Shown here: one piece after another, positions 22,667 to 31,655 of the stretch
Position numbering within the stretch: the first letter of the stretch is position 1
How the letters are laid out: every line of letters begins with the position of its first letter
Source: Candidatus Methanomethylophilaceae archaeon
Lineage (GTDB): Archaea > Thermoplasmatota > Thermoplasmata > Methanomassiliicoccales > Methanomethylophilaceae
DNA length: 34,416 nucleotides
Direction: 5' to 3'
Assembly: GCA_017935945.1 (NCBI GenBank)
Contig: JAGBGN010000056.1
Coordinates: 1 to 34,416 of the forward strand
Notes under the pieces: generated by a model
The model's input: the letters and a program-made list of their open reading frames with translations, nothing else
Database searches by the model: none
Told to the model about the DNA's origin: nothing
Program-made: the position numbers and the translations under genes

Positions 22667-25481
22667 CGTACATCCTCCCCTTCTTGATCAGGAGATAGGC
22701 GAACACAGGTGCGCCTATCACAGTGGTGATCGCACCGACCGGGAGCTCCATGGGGATCATCACCATCTTGGAGAACAGGTCGGCGGCCAGCATCAACGCC
22801 CCTCCCACGACCATGGACGCGGGCATGACGAGCCTGTGATCCCCTCCGAGGATCATACGGCACAGGTGCGGGACGACCAGTCCCACGAATCCGATGATTC
22901 CGACGAAGGCCACACAGACCGCGGCCAAGACGGATGCCAGGATCAGCATCCACCTGTTGAATCTGAACACATCCAGACCCATCTGCCTTGCCTGGTCCTC
23001 TCCCAGGAGGACGAGGTTGAACTCCTTGGCCCAGATGAGTGGGACTATCGAGAGTGCGATGGCCGGAATCGCCATGATGATTGTCTGCTCCCATGAGATG
23101 TTGGCGAAGGAACCGAACAACCAGGACATGGCACTGTTCAGCTTGTCACCGGCCATGCTCAACAGGAGAGTCTGGATAGCGGAGAACACCAGTCCCACGA
23201 TTATACCGCCGAGGACGTAGTTCACCGAGGATCCTCCGGCCTTCTCGGCCAGCAGCATGGTGGTCCCGAATGCGATGAGACCTCCGATCATGGCCACGAT
23301 CGGTGTCGCATAGGTGACGTCTCCGAGCAGACCGAAGAACGTGAAGTCGAAGGCGATGGCTGCGACCGCGGCCACTCCGGCTCCTGATGATACACCCATG
23401 ATGTACGGGTCGACCATCGGATTGCGGATGATGGCCTGATAGATCGAACCGGATATGGACAGACCGATTCCGACGACGAATGCGGCGACTGCCCTGGAGC
23501 ATCTCGAATCGAAGATGATCGTCTCATCATAGGTCAGGGGTTCACCGGAGAACGTCTTCACGATGGCCGATGCCAGGATGGACAGGGACTCGCCGAGTCC
23601 GTAGTTTCCGGACGGTCCGAGTGCCAGACTGATGAGGAACAGGATGAATCCCAGTATGGACCCTATTATGAGGACGGTCACCAACCTGCGCTTGTTCCTC
23701 TTCACCTTGGAGGTACGGTCGTTGTTGAATCCGCTGATCTGCCTCAGTCTGCCGATGATGTACTGTACCGGGGGTTCCCCCTTGGTCCTCTTCACCCACA
23801 GACAGAGCACGACGAACAGCACCACGAGCACGATGATGACCGCTGCGAGGGTCTGGAGTGTGCCCCAACCGGCAGATGATACGGGCGACGGCATCTTTCC
23901 AGAGAACGCGAAGGCACCTCCGTCGGTACCGTTCAGCACCATTCCGTCGACGACGACGAGTCCGGTCATGGTCCATTCCCAGATCTCCTCCGGGTGCTTT
24001 ACCTGTCCGAGGATCTTCCCCTCGAGGTCCATCATGTAGAGATCCCCTCCGGCCTCGTACTCGACTGCGAACAGGGTGTCCCCGTTCACGAGTGTCAACG
24101 GTGCCTTGAAAGCATCCCCGTTGAATCCCCTGAGGACCTCCATGGATCCATCCAGGGATATCCTGACGAGACCATCGTAGCTCAACGTGTACACACCGGT
24201 GAAATCATCGTTGTCCACGGGTACGAGGTAGTTGGAGTTCACACCGACACCGGTGCAGTCGAAGACCTGCTCCAGTCCGGATGATGTGAGCCTGTATGCG
24301 GCCACACCTCCCTCCATGGTGTCCATGCCCTGTCCGTCGGAATACGACATGACCAGGATGTCATCGACGATGACAGGTGAGAGCACGCTTCCGTACTCCC
24401 TGACACCGACACTGGTCTCCTTGGTTATCGTGAACACCTTGACCGAATCGATCAACTCACCCGTGCACTGGTCGAATGCGTAGAGGCATCCGTCCAACGC
24501 ACCGGCGTAAACCACACCATCGTGGACGGTCGGCGACATGTAGTAACCACGACCGCCCATCGGGCTCTTCCAGATCACATCCAGGTCGAGGTCCACACAG
24601 TAGGTGTACGCATCAGCGGCGACGAAGTAGAGTGTACCGGAATCGTAGGTCACGGATGCTGGACCCGTGGAACGAAGGGTACCGATGACATCGTGGTCAA
24701 TCGTACGGGGGATGTCCAGGGATTCTACCTCGCAGTACCCCTCACCGGGTCCGGTCAGGGGGATCTTGTAGAGTGTGTAGTTTGAGGCGGGGATGTAGAT
24801 GTGCCCGCCGACGATCGCACCGGTGGCGGTCTCGTAACCGGCACTGCGCTCGTATTTGAAGCTCCACAGCTCCTCGCCTGTGAAACGGTCGTAGCAGTAG
24901 AGGGTCGGGTCGCTCTTGGCGGAGTGTCCTCCCCCATCGACGACGTATGCATGAGGTCCCTCCACCAGGATGGTCGAACAGACGAAGTTGGAGGAACCAT
25001 AGTGGTAGGCCCAGTCGACCTCGTAGTCGCCTGTACCGAGGACAGCATCCTGATGTCCGCTGGAGAGTGCATCCCCACGGATCATTGTCCAGGATGTCCT
25101 GTAGTCCGGGGTCTCCGTGGGGAGGACCCCCTCGGGATAGAAACCCAGGGCGATGGCGCCACCGGTGTATGCGGCGGACATGTCCACCTCGTCGGTGATG
25201 TCCGACCATGAACCACCGGTCCATCCGTACACCCTCCATTGGGATGTGACATGGCCTATGGTCATCTCCCCTTTCCCATCGATGACGATACCGTCATCGA
25301 GGATCAGTTCGATGCCGTCTGAAGCCAGGGCCTCGGACAGCACCTCCCCGTAAACTCCGTCCCCCAACCCGTACCAATCGGTGACTCCGTTGCCACCGTC
25401 GAGCAGGAGGACGTCCTCCGCATTAGCGCCGTCCGCCATGACCATCGGTATGGACACCGCTATGACGGCTATCATCAACAC
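22659..25481 (-). CDS. Fusion: transcobalamin-like domain + PQQ-type beta-propeller + FecCD/BtuC permease
   Basis: The 940-residue protein joins parts that are normally separate. Residues 1-22 are a signal-type hydrophobic segment. Residues about 23-130 are a domain like that of the neighbouring binding protein (SQWRVYGWTGGSWSDI, GFYPEGVLPTET). Residues about 130-535 carry PQQ-type propeller repeats such as LYCYDRFTGEELWSF and AGALDGCLYAFDQCTGELI. Residues 542-563 form an extra membrane helix, followed by a basic cytoplasmic linker (564-598). Residues about 599-940 are a complete FecCD permease with RCSRAVAAFVVGIGLSISGS, NPMVDPYIMGVSSGAG, GEDQARQMGL and GFVGLVVPHLCRMI. The frame is continuous, with no frameshift. 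The outside domains probably face the binding protein or ligand. The start may be the GTG at 25481 or the ATG at 25475. Confidence 0.88.
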   Translation of the reverse strand: MLMIAVIAVSIPMVMADGANAEDVLLLDGGNGVTDWYGLGDGVYGEVLSEALASDGIELILDDGIVIDGKGEMTIGHVTSQWRVYGWTGGSWSDITDEVDMSAAYTGGAIALGFYPEGVLPTETPDYRTSWTMIRGDALSSGHQDAVLGTGDYEVDWAYHYGSSNFVCSTILVEGPHAYVVDGGGHSAKSDPTLYCYDRFTGEELWSFKYERSAGYETATGAIVGGHIYIPASNYTLYKIPLTGPGEGYCEVESLDIPRTIDHDVIGTLRSTGPASVTYDSGTLYFVAADAYTYCVDLDLDVIWKSPMGGRGYYMSPTVHDGVVYAGALDGCLYAFDQCTGELIDSVKVFTITKETSVGVREYGSVLSPVIVDDILVMSYSDGQGMDTMEGGVAAYRLTSSGLEQVFDCTGVGVNSNYLVPVDNDDFTGVYTLSYDGLVRISLDGSMEVLRGFNGDAFKAPLTLVNGDTLFAVEYEAGGDLYMMDLEGKILGQVKHPEEIWEWTMTGLVVVDGMVLNGTDGGAFAFSGKMPSPVSSAGWGTLQTLAAVIIVLVVLFVVLCLWVKRTKGEPPVQYIIGRLRQISGFNNDRTSKVKRNKRRLVTVLIIGSILGFILFLISLALGPSGNYGLGESLSILASAIVKTFSGEPLTYDETIIFDSRCSRAVAAFVVGIGLSISGSIYQAIIRNPMVDPYIMGVSSGAGVAAVAAIAFDFTFFGLLGDVTYATPIVAMIGGLIAFGTTMLLAEKAGGSSVNYVLGGIIVGLVFSAIQTLLLSMAGDKLNSAMSWLFGSFANISWEQTIIMAIPAIALSIVPLIWAKEFNLVLLGEDQARQMGLDVFRFNRWMLILASVLAAVCVAFVGIIGFVGLVVPHLCRMILGGDHRLVMPASMVVGGALMLAADLFSKMVMIPMELPVGAITTVIGAPVFAYLLIKKGRMYDG

Positions 25482-25501
25482 TGCTGCAATACTGGTCCCC
25501 T

Positions 25502-26857
25502 TCAGATGGAACCCTCCTTTGTGATCGTGAGATAGTCACGGTACTCCCCGCCCACGAAATGGGGGATGACTATGCCGTCTCCGAAGATGTCACCGTGAAT
25601 TATCCTGGCCATCAATTCCGTCATCTGGGCGACACGGGGCCCTGCACGGGATGCCAGGTCGCAGGCCTCACCTGCGAGTAGGTAGATGTCACCGTTCCTG
25701 TACGCGGTGGTGCCGCGCCATTCGGATGACATGGAATCGATCATGGAATCGTACTCTTCCTGTGTGGCCGTGTAATCTGTGGATGCCACCACTATGACCG
25801 ATGGATCGTACTTCAGGATGGTCTCGGCGTTGACCTGCACCCATCCCGACTCCTTCGTGTAAATGTTGTATGAATGGACTATGTCCATGATATCTGAAAT
25901 GTATGTGTCGGAACCGGATACCCAGGGGGATTTGACGGCTGACAGGGATATCATCGTGGACACTTCATGTGTGTCGGAACCGGAATCGACGATGTCCCCA
26001 ATCTCCGATATCTGGGATGACACCAGGTCTATGTTCTCGACAGCCACATCGTTCTCACCTATCGATGTGCCCACCATGTAGATGTTGTCCAGGACCACGT
26101 CTATGTCCTCGGCACCGCTTATCACGAGGACGTCCACACCGTTGGACCTGAGCTTCTCGGACATCTGGACGTGTGCGTTCTGGTTACCCATGCACACCAC
26201 CAGGTCGGGATCCTGCTTGAGGACCATCTCGTAACTCGGGTTGGTGAATCCACCTATGACCTTGATCTTCCCGGTCTGCATGGCGGTGACCACCTCCGAC
26301 GGGTAGTTGCTGTACATGTCCGCACCGACTATGAGGTCGAATCCGCCCACGGAGCACAGTATCTCCGTACATGTGGGTGCCAGGGAGACGACCCTCGACG
26401 GCTCGTTGTAACCGTAGAAACATACACCTGTGGCATCGACCGCACGGGTTGGGACCTCGCCCTCATCACAGTGACCCCAGCAGAGTACCGTGTAATCATC
26501 CACCAGGACATCCGATGGGTCGGAACCTATCACAACCCAATCGTCGTCACCATGTGGAACACCGTAGAGTCCCCAGGATCCATCGGCTGAATTTCCAATG
26601 CCGTTTATGGAGACAATCTTCTCCCCTTCGAGTACGAGTTCGAAGCCGTTCAGGGCGCATGCATACTCGAGGGCGGATATGGAATCGGGATCCTCCTCGG
26701 AATCCACGGGAACATAAGTGACATCCCGGTCACCGAAATCGACCAGGATACAGGAATCTGTGGTGGACGATGCAGACGAGGCTGCAAGGATGGTCGCCAC
26801 AAGGCCTATCAACAGGATGGCCAGGGAAACCGCCACCTTAGCTCTGCTCGTCTGCAT
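25502..26857 (-). CDS. BtuF-like binding protein with N-terminal transcobalamin-like domain
   Basis: Surface-anchored solute-binding protein of importer 1. The 451-residue protein has a membrane anchor (about 9-30, no lipobox Cys); a domain at about 35-145 (LNGFELVLEGEKIVSI, GSWGLYGVPHGDDDW) like DUF4430/transcobalamin C-terminal; then a BtuF/FecB domain from about 154, with RVVSLAPTCTEILCSVGG and GADMYSNYPSEV, the latter close to BtuF-type vitamin B12 binders. It ends with a C-terminal segment (DLASRAGPRVAQM). AGGTGA before the ATG fixes the start. Ligand assignment to corrinoid is inference, not proof; iron-chelate cannot be excluded. Confidence 0.85.
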   Translation of the reverse strand: MQTSRAKVAVSLAILLIGLVATILAASSASSTTDSCILVDFGDRDVTYVPVDSEEDPDSISALEYACALNGFELVLEGEKIVSINGIGNSADGSWGLYGVPHGDDDWVVIGSDPSDVLVDDYTVLCWGHCDEGEVPTRAVDATGVCFYGYNEPSRVVSLAPTCTEILCSVGGFDLIVGADMYSNYPSEVVTAMQTGKIKVIGGFTNPSYEMVLKQDPDLVVCMGNQNAHVQMSEKLRSNGVDVLVISGAEDIDVVLDNIYMVGTSIGENDVAVENIDLVSSQISEIGDIVDSGSDTHEVSTMISLSAVKSPWVSGSDTYISDIMDIVHSYNIYTKESGWVQVNAETILKYDPSVIVVASTDYTATQEEYDSMIDSMSSEWRGTTAYRNGDIYLLAGEACDLASRAGPRVAQMTELMARIIHGDIFGDGIVIPHFVGGEYRDYLTITKEGSI

Positions 26858-26880
26858 GGTTCACCTTTTTTCTTCAAATC

Positions 26881-27339
26881 TCAAGGTTTGAGTGTGGGTT
26901 TGCTCACGGGCTCGAAAGTATCCCTGTCGAGTCCTCCGTAGTAGAAGCAGTAGTACTCCACATCGGGCTCTATGGTACCGAGACCGACGGACATGCTCCA
27001 GTTCCAATCATCTATGGCCTCATCCCAGTAGAACTGGAGCCAGTAGATGTACTGGTCGGGATTGGATTCGTAATCACTGGATTTGTTCAGGATACTGACA
27101 ACGTTGTCCCCGTTGAACACACAGTCGATATCAGCGGACTTGAGTGCATCCTCTGCAGCCTCGACAGCTGTATCTCCGGAGCCCTCGCACCATTTGGTGA
27201 AATCCCCATCCTGGACGAGGAACTTGATGTTGTAATCATACTCCTCATCTGGACTGTCACCCATCATGAACGCTGCACCTGCAGCGGCGATGATGACCAC
27301 GACCACGACGGCCGCCAGAATTCCTTTGTTCATACCCAT
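26881..27339 (-). CDS. Small membrane-anchored protein with transcobalamin-like (DUF4430-type) domain
   Basis: The 152-residue protein has an N-terminal helix (about 7-25), a short acidic linker, and an extracellular domain (about 35-152) with LKSADIDCVFNGDNVVSIL, YIYWLQFYWDEAIDDWNW and VEYYCFYYGG. The layout (helix with an ALxSADI core, a short strand, W-rich strands, Y.C.Y) looks like the domain in the two following genes. It starts operon 1, directly behind the operator/TATA region. GTGAT stands 3 nt before the ATG at 27339. A role as a surface ligand-capture protein is plausible but unproven. Confidence 0.6.
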   Translation of the reverse strand: MGMNKGILAAVVVVVIIAAAGAAFMMGDSPDEEYDYNIKFLVQDGDFTKWCEGSGDTAVEAAEDALKSADIDCVFNGDNVVSILNKSSDYESNPDQYIYWLQFYWDEAIDDWNWSMSVGLGTIEPDVEYYCFYYGGLDRDTFEPVSKPTLKP

Positions 27340-27358
27340 AGTATCACTTGGATTCGTA

Positions 27359-27375
27359 TTGGATATTAATGCCAA
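27359..27375. promoter_or_regulatory. Operator O1a (TTGGA-N7-GCCAA), small-protein promoter
   Basis: TTGGA, 7 nt, GCCAA, one mismatch from the palindrome. On the minus strand it lies just after a TATA box (GGTATATATCC, 27381-27391), overlapping the expected start region of operon 1. Same family as O1b, O2a, O2b, O3 and O4. Confidence 0.6.
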
Positions 27376-27403
27376 CTCATGGATATATACCTTGGGATGT
27401 ACA

Positions 27404-27420
27404 TCGGACATATATTCCAA
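27404..27420. promoter_or_regulatory. Operator O1b (TCGGA-N7-TCCAA)
   Basis: Second copy, on the upstream side of the operon 1 TATA box, so the TATA box lies between two operators. It runs into a perfect CCAACTATAGTTGG palindrome (27417-27430). Confidence 0.6.
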
Positions 27421-27504
27421 CTATAGTTGGATGGAATCTCCAAAATCACATATATTATCCAGATTCTGACATCATCAGCCATCATCGGAAACGGGTATCG
27501 AAAG

Positions 27505-27529
27505 ACCCGGGACGGTTCACGCACCGGGT
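27505..27529 (-). terminator. Probable terminator of operon 2
   Basis: After the ATPase 2 stop the minus strand has T-rich TTTTAATCGTTTTTT and an ACCCGG/CCGGGT stem (27505-27510 with 27524-27529, 13-nt loop). The T-run precedes the hairpin, so T-run termination is as likely as hairpin-based. Confidence 0.45.
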
Positions 27530-27564
27530 GAAAAAACGATTAAAAGGGTTGAAGGTCGAAGGAA

Positions 27565-28434
27565 TCATCCCGATTGAGCATTGTTCTCTAAAACCGAGGA
27601 ACATGCCAGGTCCGTCTCTTCGAACTCCTTGTTGTGTTCAGGTATGGGGTACTTGGCGATCATCACCAGTGCACCATCATGCTTGATGACATCCGCCTTC
27701 ACACCGTATACGGTCTCGATGTTCTCGGGAGTCATGACCTCCTCAGGGGTACCGCAGGCGATGATGTGACCTTTCTTCATCATGACGATACGGTCGCAGT
27801 ACTTTGCGACAGCATTGAGATCGTGTGCGGCGATGACGATCGCCATGTCCTTCTCGCGTTTGATCAGGTCCTTAAAGTACTGCATGACCTCCAAGGTGTA
27901 CCTGATGTCCAGATGGGCCGTGGGCTCATCGACCAGCATTATCCTCGGCTGTTGGACGTACGCCTTGGCGATCAGGGTCCTCTGCCTCTCACCGCTGCTC
28001 AGCTGGGTGATGTCACGATCGGCGAGATGGGACATGCCGTACATCTCGAGGGCGGCCCTGACGACCTCCTCATCCTTCTCGGTCTCCCACCACATGCTCT
28101 GCCTGTGGGGATACCTTCCGAGCATGACGACCTCGTAGACACTGAGGTTGAAATCCGGCGGGAACTCCGTGGGGATGTTGGAACACATCTTGGCCATCTC
28201 CTCCAGGGAGACCTTCGTGACATCCAGTCCACCCACCGTGAGCGAACCCGTGGAGAGTTTGAGGAGACCGTTGATGGTCCTCATCGTCGTGGACTTACCG
28301 CAACCGTTGGGTCCGATTATGGCCACGAGCTCACCGGCCTTTATGGAGAGCATTATGTCATGGAGTGCGTGGTATGTCTCGTACTCCACATTCACATTCC
28401 TTGCATCGATCAGGATGTTCTCGTTTTCAGGCAT
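27565..28434 (-). CDS. ABC transporter ATPase 2 (BtuD/FecE type)
   Basis: The 289-residue ATPase of importer 2 has Walker A GPNGCGKST, signature LSSGERQRTLIAKA, Walker B RIMLVDEPTAHLD and H-loop AAHDLNAVA. The C-terminal tail is about 20 residues longer than its two paralogues and rich in Glu/Asn. Overlap with the permease 2 stop suggests coupled translation. Last gene of operon 2. Confidence 0.92.
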   Translation of the reverse strand: MPENENILIDARNVNVEYETYHALHDIMLSIKAGELVAIIGPNGCGKSTTMRTINGLLKLSTGSLTVGGLDVTKVSLEEMAKMCSNIPTEFPPDFNLSVYEVVMLGRYPHRQSMWWETEKDEEVVRAALEMYGMSHLADRDITQLSSGERQRTLIAKAYVQQPRIMLVDEPTAHLDIRYTLEVMQYFKDLIKREKDMAIVIAAHDLNAVAKYCDRIVMMKKGHIIACGTPEEVMTPENIETVYGVKADVIKHDGALVMIAKYPIPEHNKEFEETDLACSSVLENNAQSG

Positions 28435-29479
28435 ATCCCTTACCCCTCCTCTTCAGAATGTACACGAAGAACGGAATTCCGACCAGTGTCGTGATCGCAC
28501 CGATGGGCAGGGTGACACTGGCCACATTGATCAACTCCTTAACGAGAAGATCCGCAGCGGACAACAACAATGCTCCAATGACCATCGATGCGGGGATCAA
28601 GAGCCTGTGGTCCCCACCGAGGGCCATCCTGGCCAAATGGGGGACTATGAGTCCCACGAAACCTATGATTCCAACGAATGAAACACAGATCGCGGTAAGG
28701 AACGATGCTATGAGCATCATGATGAGCCTGAAACTATCGTAGTTGACTCCGAGCTCCATGGCCTGCTCCCTTCCGAGCAGGATGACATTGAACGTCCTGG
28801 AGTAGATCATGATTATGAACGATATCACCAGGACGGGGATCAACATGATCATGCACATCTCCCAGGATATTGCTGAGAAACTTCCGTTGAGGAAACCCAG
28901 GATGTTGTGCGTCTTATCATCATTGGTAAGCATCAGGATGGTTGTCACAGCACTGAATCCCATGGCTGTGATGACTCCCGACAGGACGAAACTGACATTG
29001 TTGTTTCCACTGAACTTGGAAATCATGAACGTCATCATGAATGCAATGACTGCGAACACGAATGCGAATATGGGCATCGCATAGTTTCCTCCGAAACTGA
29101 GCGTACTGCTGAATATGATGATGAACAAGGTGGCTCCGAGACCTGCTCCCGATGATACTCCGGTCATGTATGGATCCACAAGGGGATTCCTGATAATCGC
29201 CTGGAACACGATACCTGCAACTGCGAGACCTGCACCGACTGCGAATGTCGCTAAAACCCTGGGCATACGGAGGTTGAATATCGTACGGTCTATCCCGGTC
29301 TCGACACCGTTGTTCAACACGTTCTTCAATGAATCCAGAACCGTTGAAAGCGGATAATTGACTGTACCACATGCCAACGACAGCAGGATCATGATCAATA
29401 ATGCGACTATACCGACACTGACGATGAGGACCAGGCGCCTCTTCATCCTTGCCGATGAACCGCTTATAACTTCTGTCAT
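28427..29479 (-). CDS. FecCD/BtuC-type permease 2
   Basis: The 350-residue permease of importer 2 has about ten membrane helices and the conserved motifs RMPRVLATFAVGAGLAVAG, NPLVDPYMTGVSSGAG, LGREQAMELGV and GFVGLIVPHLARM. The frame opens at GTG 29515, but that codon lies inside the intercistronic hairpin; ATG 29479 (MTEVISG) is preferred. Confidence 0.92.
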   Translation of the reverse strand: MTEVISGSSARMKRRLVLIVSVGIVALLIMILLSLACGTVNYPLSTVLDSLKNVLNNGVETGIDRTIFNLRMPRVLATFAVGAGLAVAGIVFQAIIRNPLVDPYMTGVSSGAGLGATLFIIIFSSTLSFGGNYAMPIFAFVFAVIAFMMTFMISKFSGNNNVSFVLSGVITAMGFSAVTTILMLTNDDKTHNILGFLNGSFSAISWEMCMIMLIPVLVISFIIMIYSRTFNVILLGREQAMELGVNYDSFRLIMMLIASFLTAICVSFVGIIGFVGLIVPHLARMALGGDHRLLIPASMVIGALLLSAADLLVKELINVASVTLPIGAITTLVGIPFFVYILKRRGKGYA

Positions 29480-29496
29480 TTTATCAAAAATGAAAT

Positions 29497-29515
29497 GTGG
29501 CGGTTGACCCGCCAC
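29497..29515 (-). terminator. Intercistronic hairpin after binding protein 2
   Basis: GTGGCGG/CCGCCAC stem (7 bp, 5-nt loop) between the binding protein and permease genes. Such hairpins commonly stabilise or partly end the message so that more binding protein is made than permease. A similar hairpin sits after binding protein 3 (32756-32767). Confidence 0.55.
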
Positions 29516-29527
29516 GGTTTAATGGTT

Positions 29528-30634
29528 TCAGTTCTCCGTGTATCCCTTCAGGATCTCATAGTTGGAATTGTCTATGAAATAGGGAAGGTCATCCAGTGTA
29601 AGGGTCTCTCCCGAGGGTGCTTTGTAACACTCGGGATTCATGTAGAGACTCATGACGGGAAGTGAGTTGAACACCGTGTAAGGCGTTGTCCTGGAGATGT
29701 CATCGTTTGCCTTCTCACACACGAATATGACATTTCCATTCTGCACAGCTGCACAGTTCGCCCATGCGGTCTTCTTCATCTGTTCAATGAGTTTCGCATG
29801 TGCATCTGCGTTAGGTGCGGAGTCTCCCCAGGTAACGAGAATAACCTCCACATCAGAGGTCTGAGTAGAGATGTAATCCGTGTCCAAAGGTGACCAAGAG
29901 TTACCTCCGACAGGATTGTTGATCTTGGCAACCTTGCTGATCAGCTCACTTGCAGTGGACTCAACGCCTGCTGCATAAACACCGGATCCATCGAAAGATG
30001 AGATACTGTCGAAGTTACCGTTTTCATCGACTCCCCAAAGACTTCCGAGACCTGTGGTGATTATGACCTTAGTAGGTGATGCGGACTTGGTATTCTCAGA
30101 AATATCCTCGACGCTGTCCCTCATCTCATCGATGATGTCATCAGCCTTGTCTTCGCAACCGAATATGTATCCGAAGATCTCGATGTTCTTGTATATTCCC
30201 TCGTATCCATCATCGGATCCGAATGTCAGTACAACATTCATTCCAGATGCCTTGAGGGTATCGTATGCTGCCTTGGATCCACTTCCAGAATTGTCGAGGA
30301 AGGAGACATCCGCATTGACAGTGGAGATTGCATCGGTATCAGGACTGTAGTAGCTTCCACAGATCTTGACATCTGCAGGAATAAGCGGGTTATTACAATA
30401 AGAAACAACACCGACGAGCTTGTCACCGTAACCCATGTAACATATTGTATCAACAATGGAAGAACTGCATCCTGTAATCGAATCAACACCATTCAGTTTC
30501 TTGATCTGGTTACCAGCAGCATCAACCATTGTCTTGGAATCGCTATCATCGTCACCGTTCGTGAAGATGACAGCGCATGCTGCAATCGCTATGATAGCGA
30601 CTGCCGCGACTGCAATGATTTTCTTGCTGTCCAT
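29528..30634 (-). CDS. Iron/corrinoid-type substrate-binding protein 2
   Basis: The 368-residue protein of the FecB/BtuF fold has an N-terminal membrane anchor (about 5-24, no lipobox), an Asp-rich linker, then DAAGNQIKKLNGVDSITGCSSSIVDTICYMGYGDKLVGVVSY and a two-lobe pattern joined by a long helix (about 190-210). It lacks the N-terminal extra domain of binding protein 1. GTGAT 3 nt before the ATG fixes the start. First gene of operon 2, with a TATA-like TTATAAAT and operators upstream. Confidence 0.85.
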   Translation of the reverse strand: MDSKKIIAVAAVAIIAIAACAVIFTNGDDDSDSKTMVDAAGNQIKKLNGVDSITGCSSSIVDTICYMGYGDKLVGVVSYCNNPLIPADVKICGSYYSPDTDAISTVNADVSFLDNSGSGSKAAYDTLKASGMNVVLTFGSDDGYEGIYKNIEIFGYIFGCEDKADDIIDEMRDSVEDISENTKSASPTKVIITTGLGSLWGVDENGNFDSISSFDGSGVYAAGVESTASELISKVAKINNPVGGNSWSPLDTDYISTQTSDVEVILVTWGDSAPNADAHAKLIEQMKKTAWANCAAVQNGNVIFVCEKANDDISRTTPYTVFNSLPVMSLYMNPECYKAPSGETLTLDDLPYFIDNSNYEILKGYTEN

Positions 30635-30652
30635 AATATCACTAGTTGGTAG

Positions 30653-30669
30653 TTGGATGTATTAACCAA
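30653..30669. promoter_or_regulatory. Operator O2a (TTGGA-N7-ACCAA), operon 2 promoter
   Basis: TTGGA, 7 nt, ACCAA, located just downstream of TTATAAAT on the minus strand and about 20 nt before the binding protein 2 start, the same placement as O1a. Confidence 0.6.
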
Positions 30670-30751
30670 CATTTATAATTAACATATTATATTTTAACAA
30701 CGTTTATTTATCATTTATATAGATTTATATATCAACTGAGTTGGATATGTA

Positions 30752-30768
30752 TCGGATATAATATCCAA
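30752..30768. promoter_or_regulatory. Operator O2b (TCGGA-N7-TCCAA)
   Basis: Second copy about 120 nt upstream of binding protein 2, with the same TCGGA variant as O1b. An extra half site TTGGA lies at 30741-30745. The stretch 30670-30751 is very AT-rich with several possible TATA boxes and no gene. Confidence 0.5.
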
Positions 30769-30842
30769 CTAGGCCTTTCTGGTGAATATGTGTAGACAAA
30801 AAAATGAAACTAAGATGTTTAGATGGTGATCCCGATGGATCA

Positions 30843-31655
30843 TCAGTTCAGAGGACCATCGACACCGAACCTGGTGGAACCCGTGGGCAGCACATACACC
30901 GTACCTTCCTCCACGACCACCTTGACCCTTATGTCGAACACCTCTTGGATCGATTCCTCGGTCACGACCTCCTCGGGAGTACCGTATTTCAGGATGTGTC
31001 CCTTGGACAGGAGCAGTATCCTGTCACAGAACCTCGTCAGGAGGTTGATGTCATGGGATGCTATCAGGACGGTGAGGCCCTGTCTGCTCAGGTTGCGGAG
31101 GATCTCCATGATCTGGACCTTGAACTTGATGTCGAGATGTGCACTGGGCTCATCCACGAGGATCACCTTGGGCGTCTGGACCAGACCCTTGGCCAGGAGG
31201 ACACGTGCCCTCTCACCGCTGCTCAACTCATGGAGTCTCCTGTTGGCATAATGGGCGATACCCATCCTCCACATCGCATCGTTGACAAGTTCCTCGTCCT
31301 TCTCATCCTCCCACCATATGGTCTTTATGAACGGCGAGCGCCCTAGAGCGACGTAGTCCCTGACCGACAGGGAGAAATCCACAGCGGTGTCCGCCGGAAC
31401 CGTGGTGCAGATCCTGGCGATCTCTCCCATGGACAGTTCCATTATGTCCTCCGAATCGATCTTGATTGTTCCACCGGATGGTTTGTTGATCTTGTTGATG
31501 CAGCGCATCATCGTTGTCTTACCGGAACCGTTGGGCCCCATCAAGGCGACGAACTCCCCGGGCATTATCTCGAAGTCGATGTTCTTCAACGTACCCTCAT
31601 CGGAATAGCTGAACGCCATCTCGGAGACTTCCAGCATGGGTCCATCAGATGACAT
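30843..31655 (-). CDS. ABC transporter ATPase 3 (BtuD/FecE type)
   Basis: The 270-residue ATPase of importer 3 has Walker A GPNGSGKTT, signature LSSGERARVLLAKG, Walker B KVILVDEPSAHLD and H-loop ASHDINLL. Its start overlaps the permease 3 stop by 11 bases. On the minus strand a TTTTTTT tract (30797-30803) past its stop may end operon 3. Confidence 0.92.
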   Translation of the reverse strand: MSSDGPMLEVSEMAFSYSDEGTLKNIDFEIMPGEFVALMGPNGSGKTTMMRCINKINKPSGGTIKIDSEDIMELSMGEIARICTTVPADTAVDFSLSVRDYVALGRSPFIKTIWWEDEKDEELVNDAMWRMGIAHYANRRLHELSSGERARVLLAKGLVQTPKVILVDEPSAHLDIKFKVQIMEILRNLSRQGLTVLIASHDINLLTRFCDRILLLSKGHILKYGTPEEVVTEESIQEVFDIRVKVVVEEGTVYVLPTGSTRFGVDGPLN

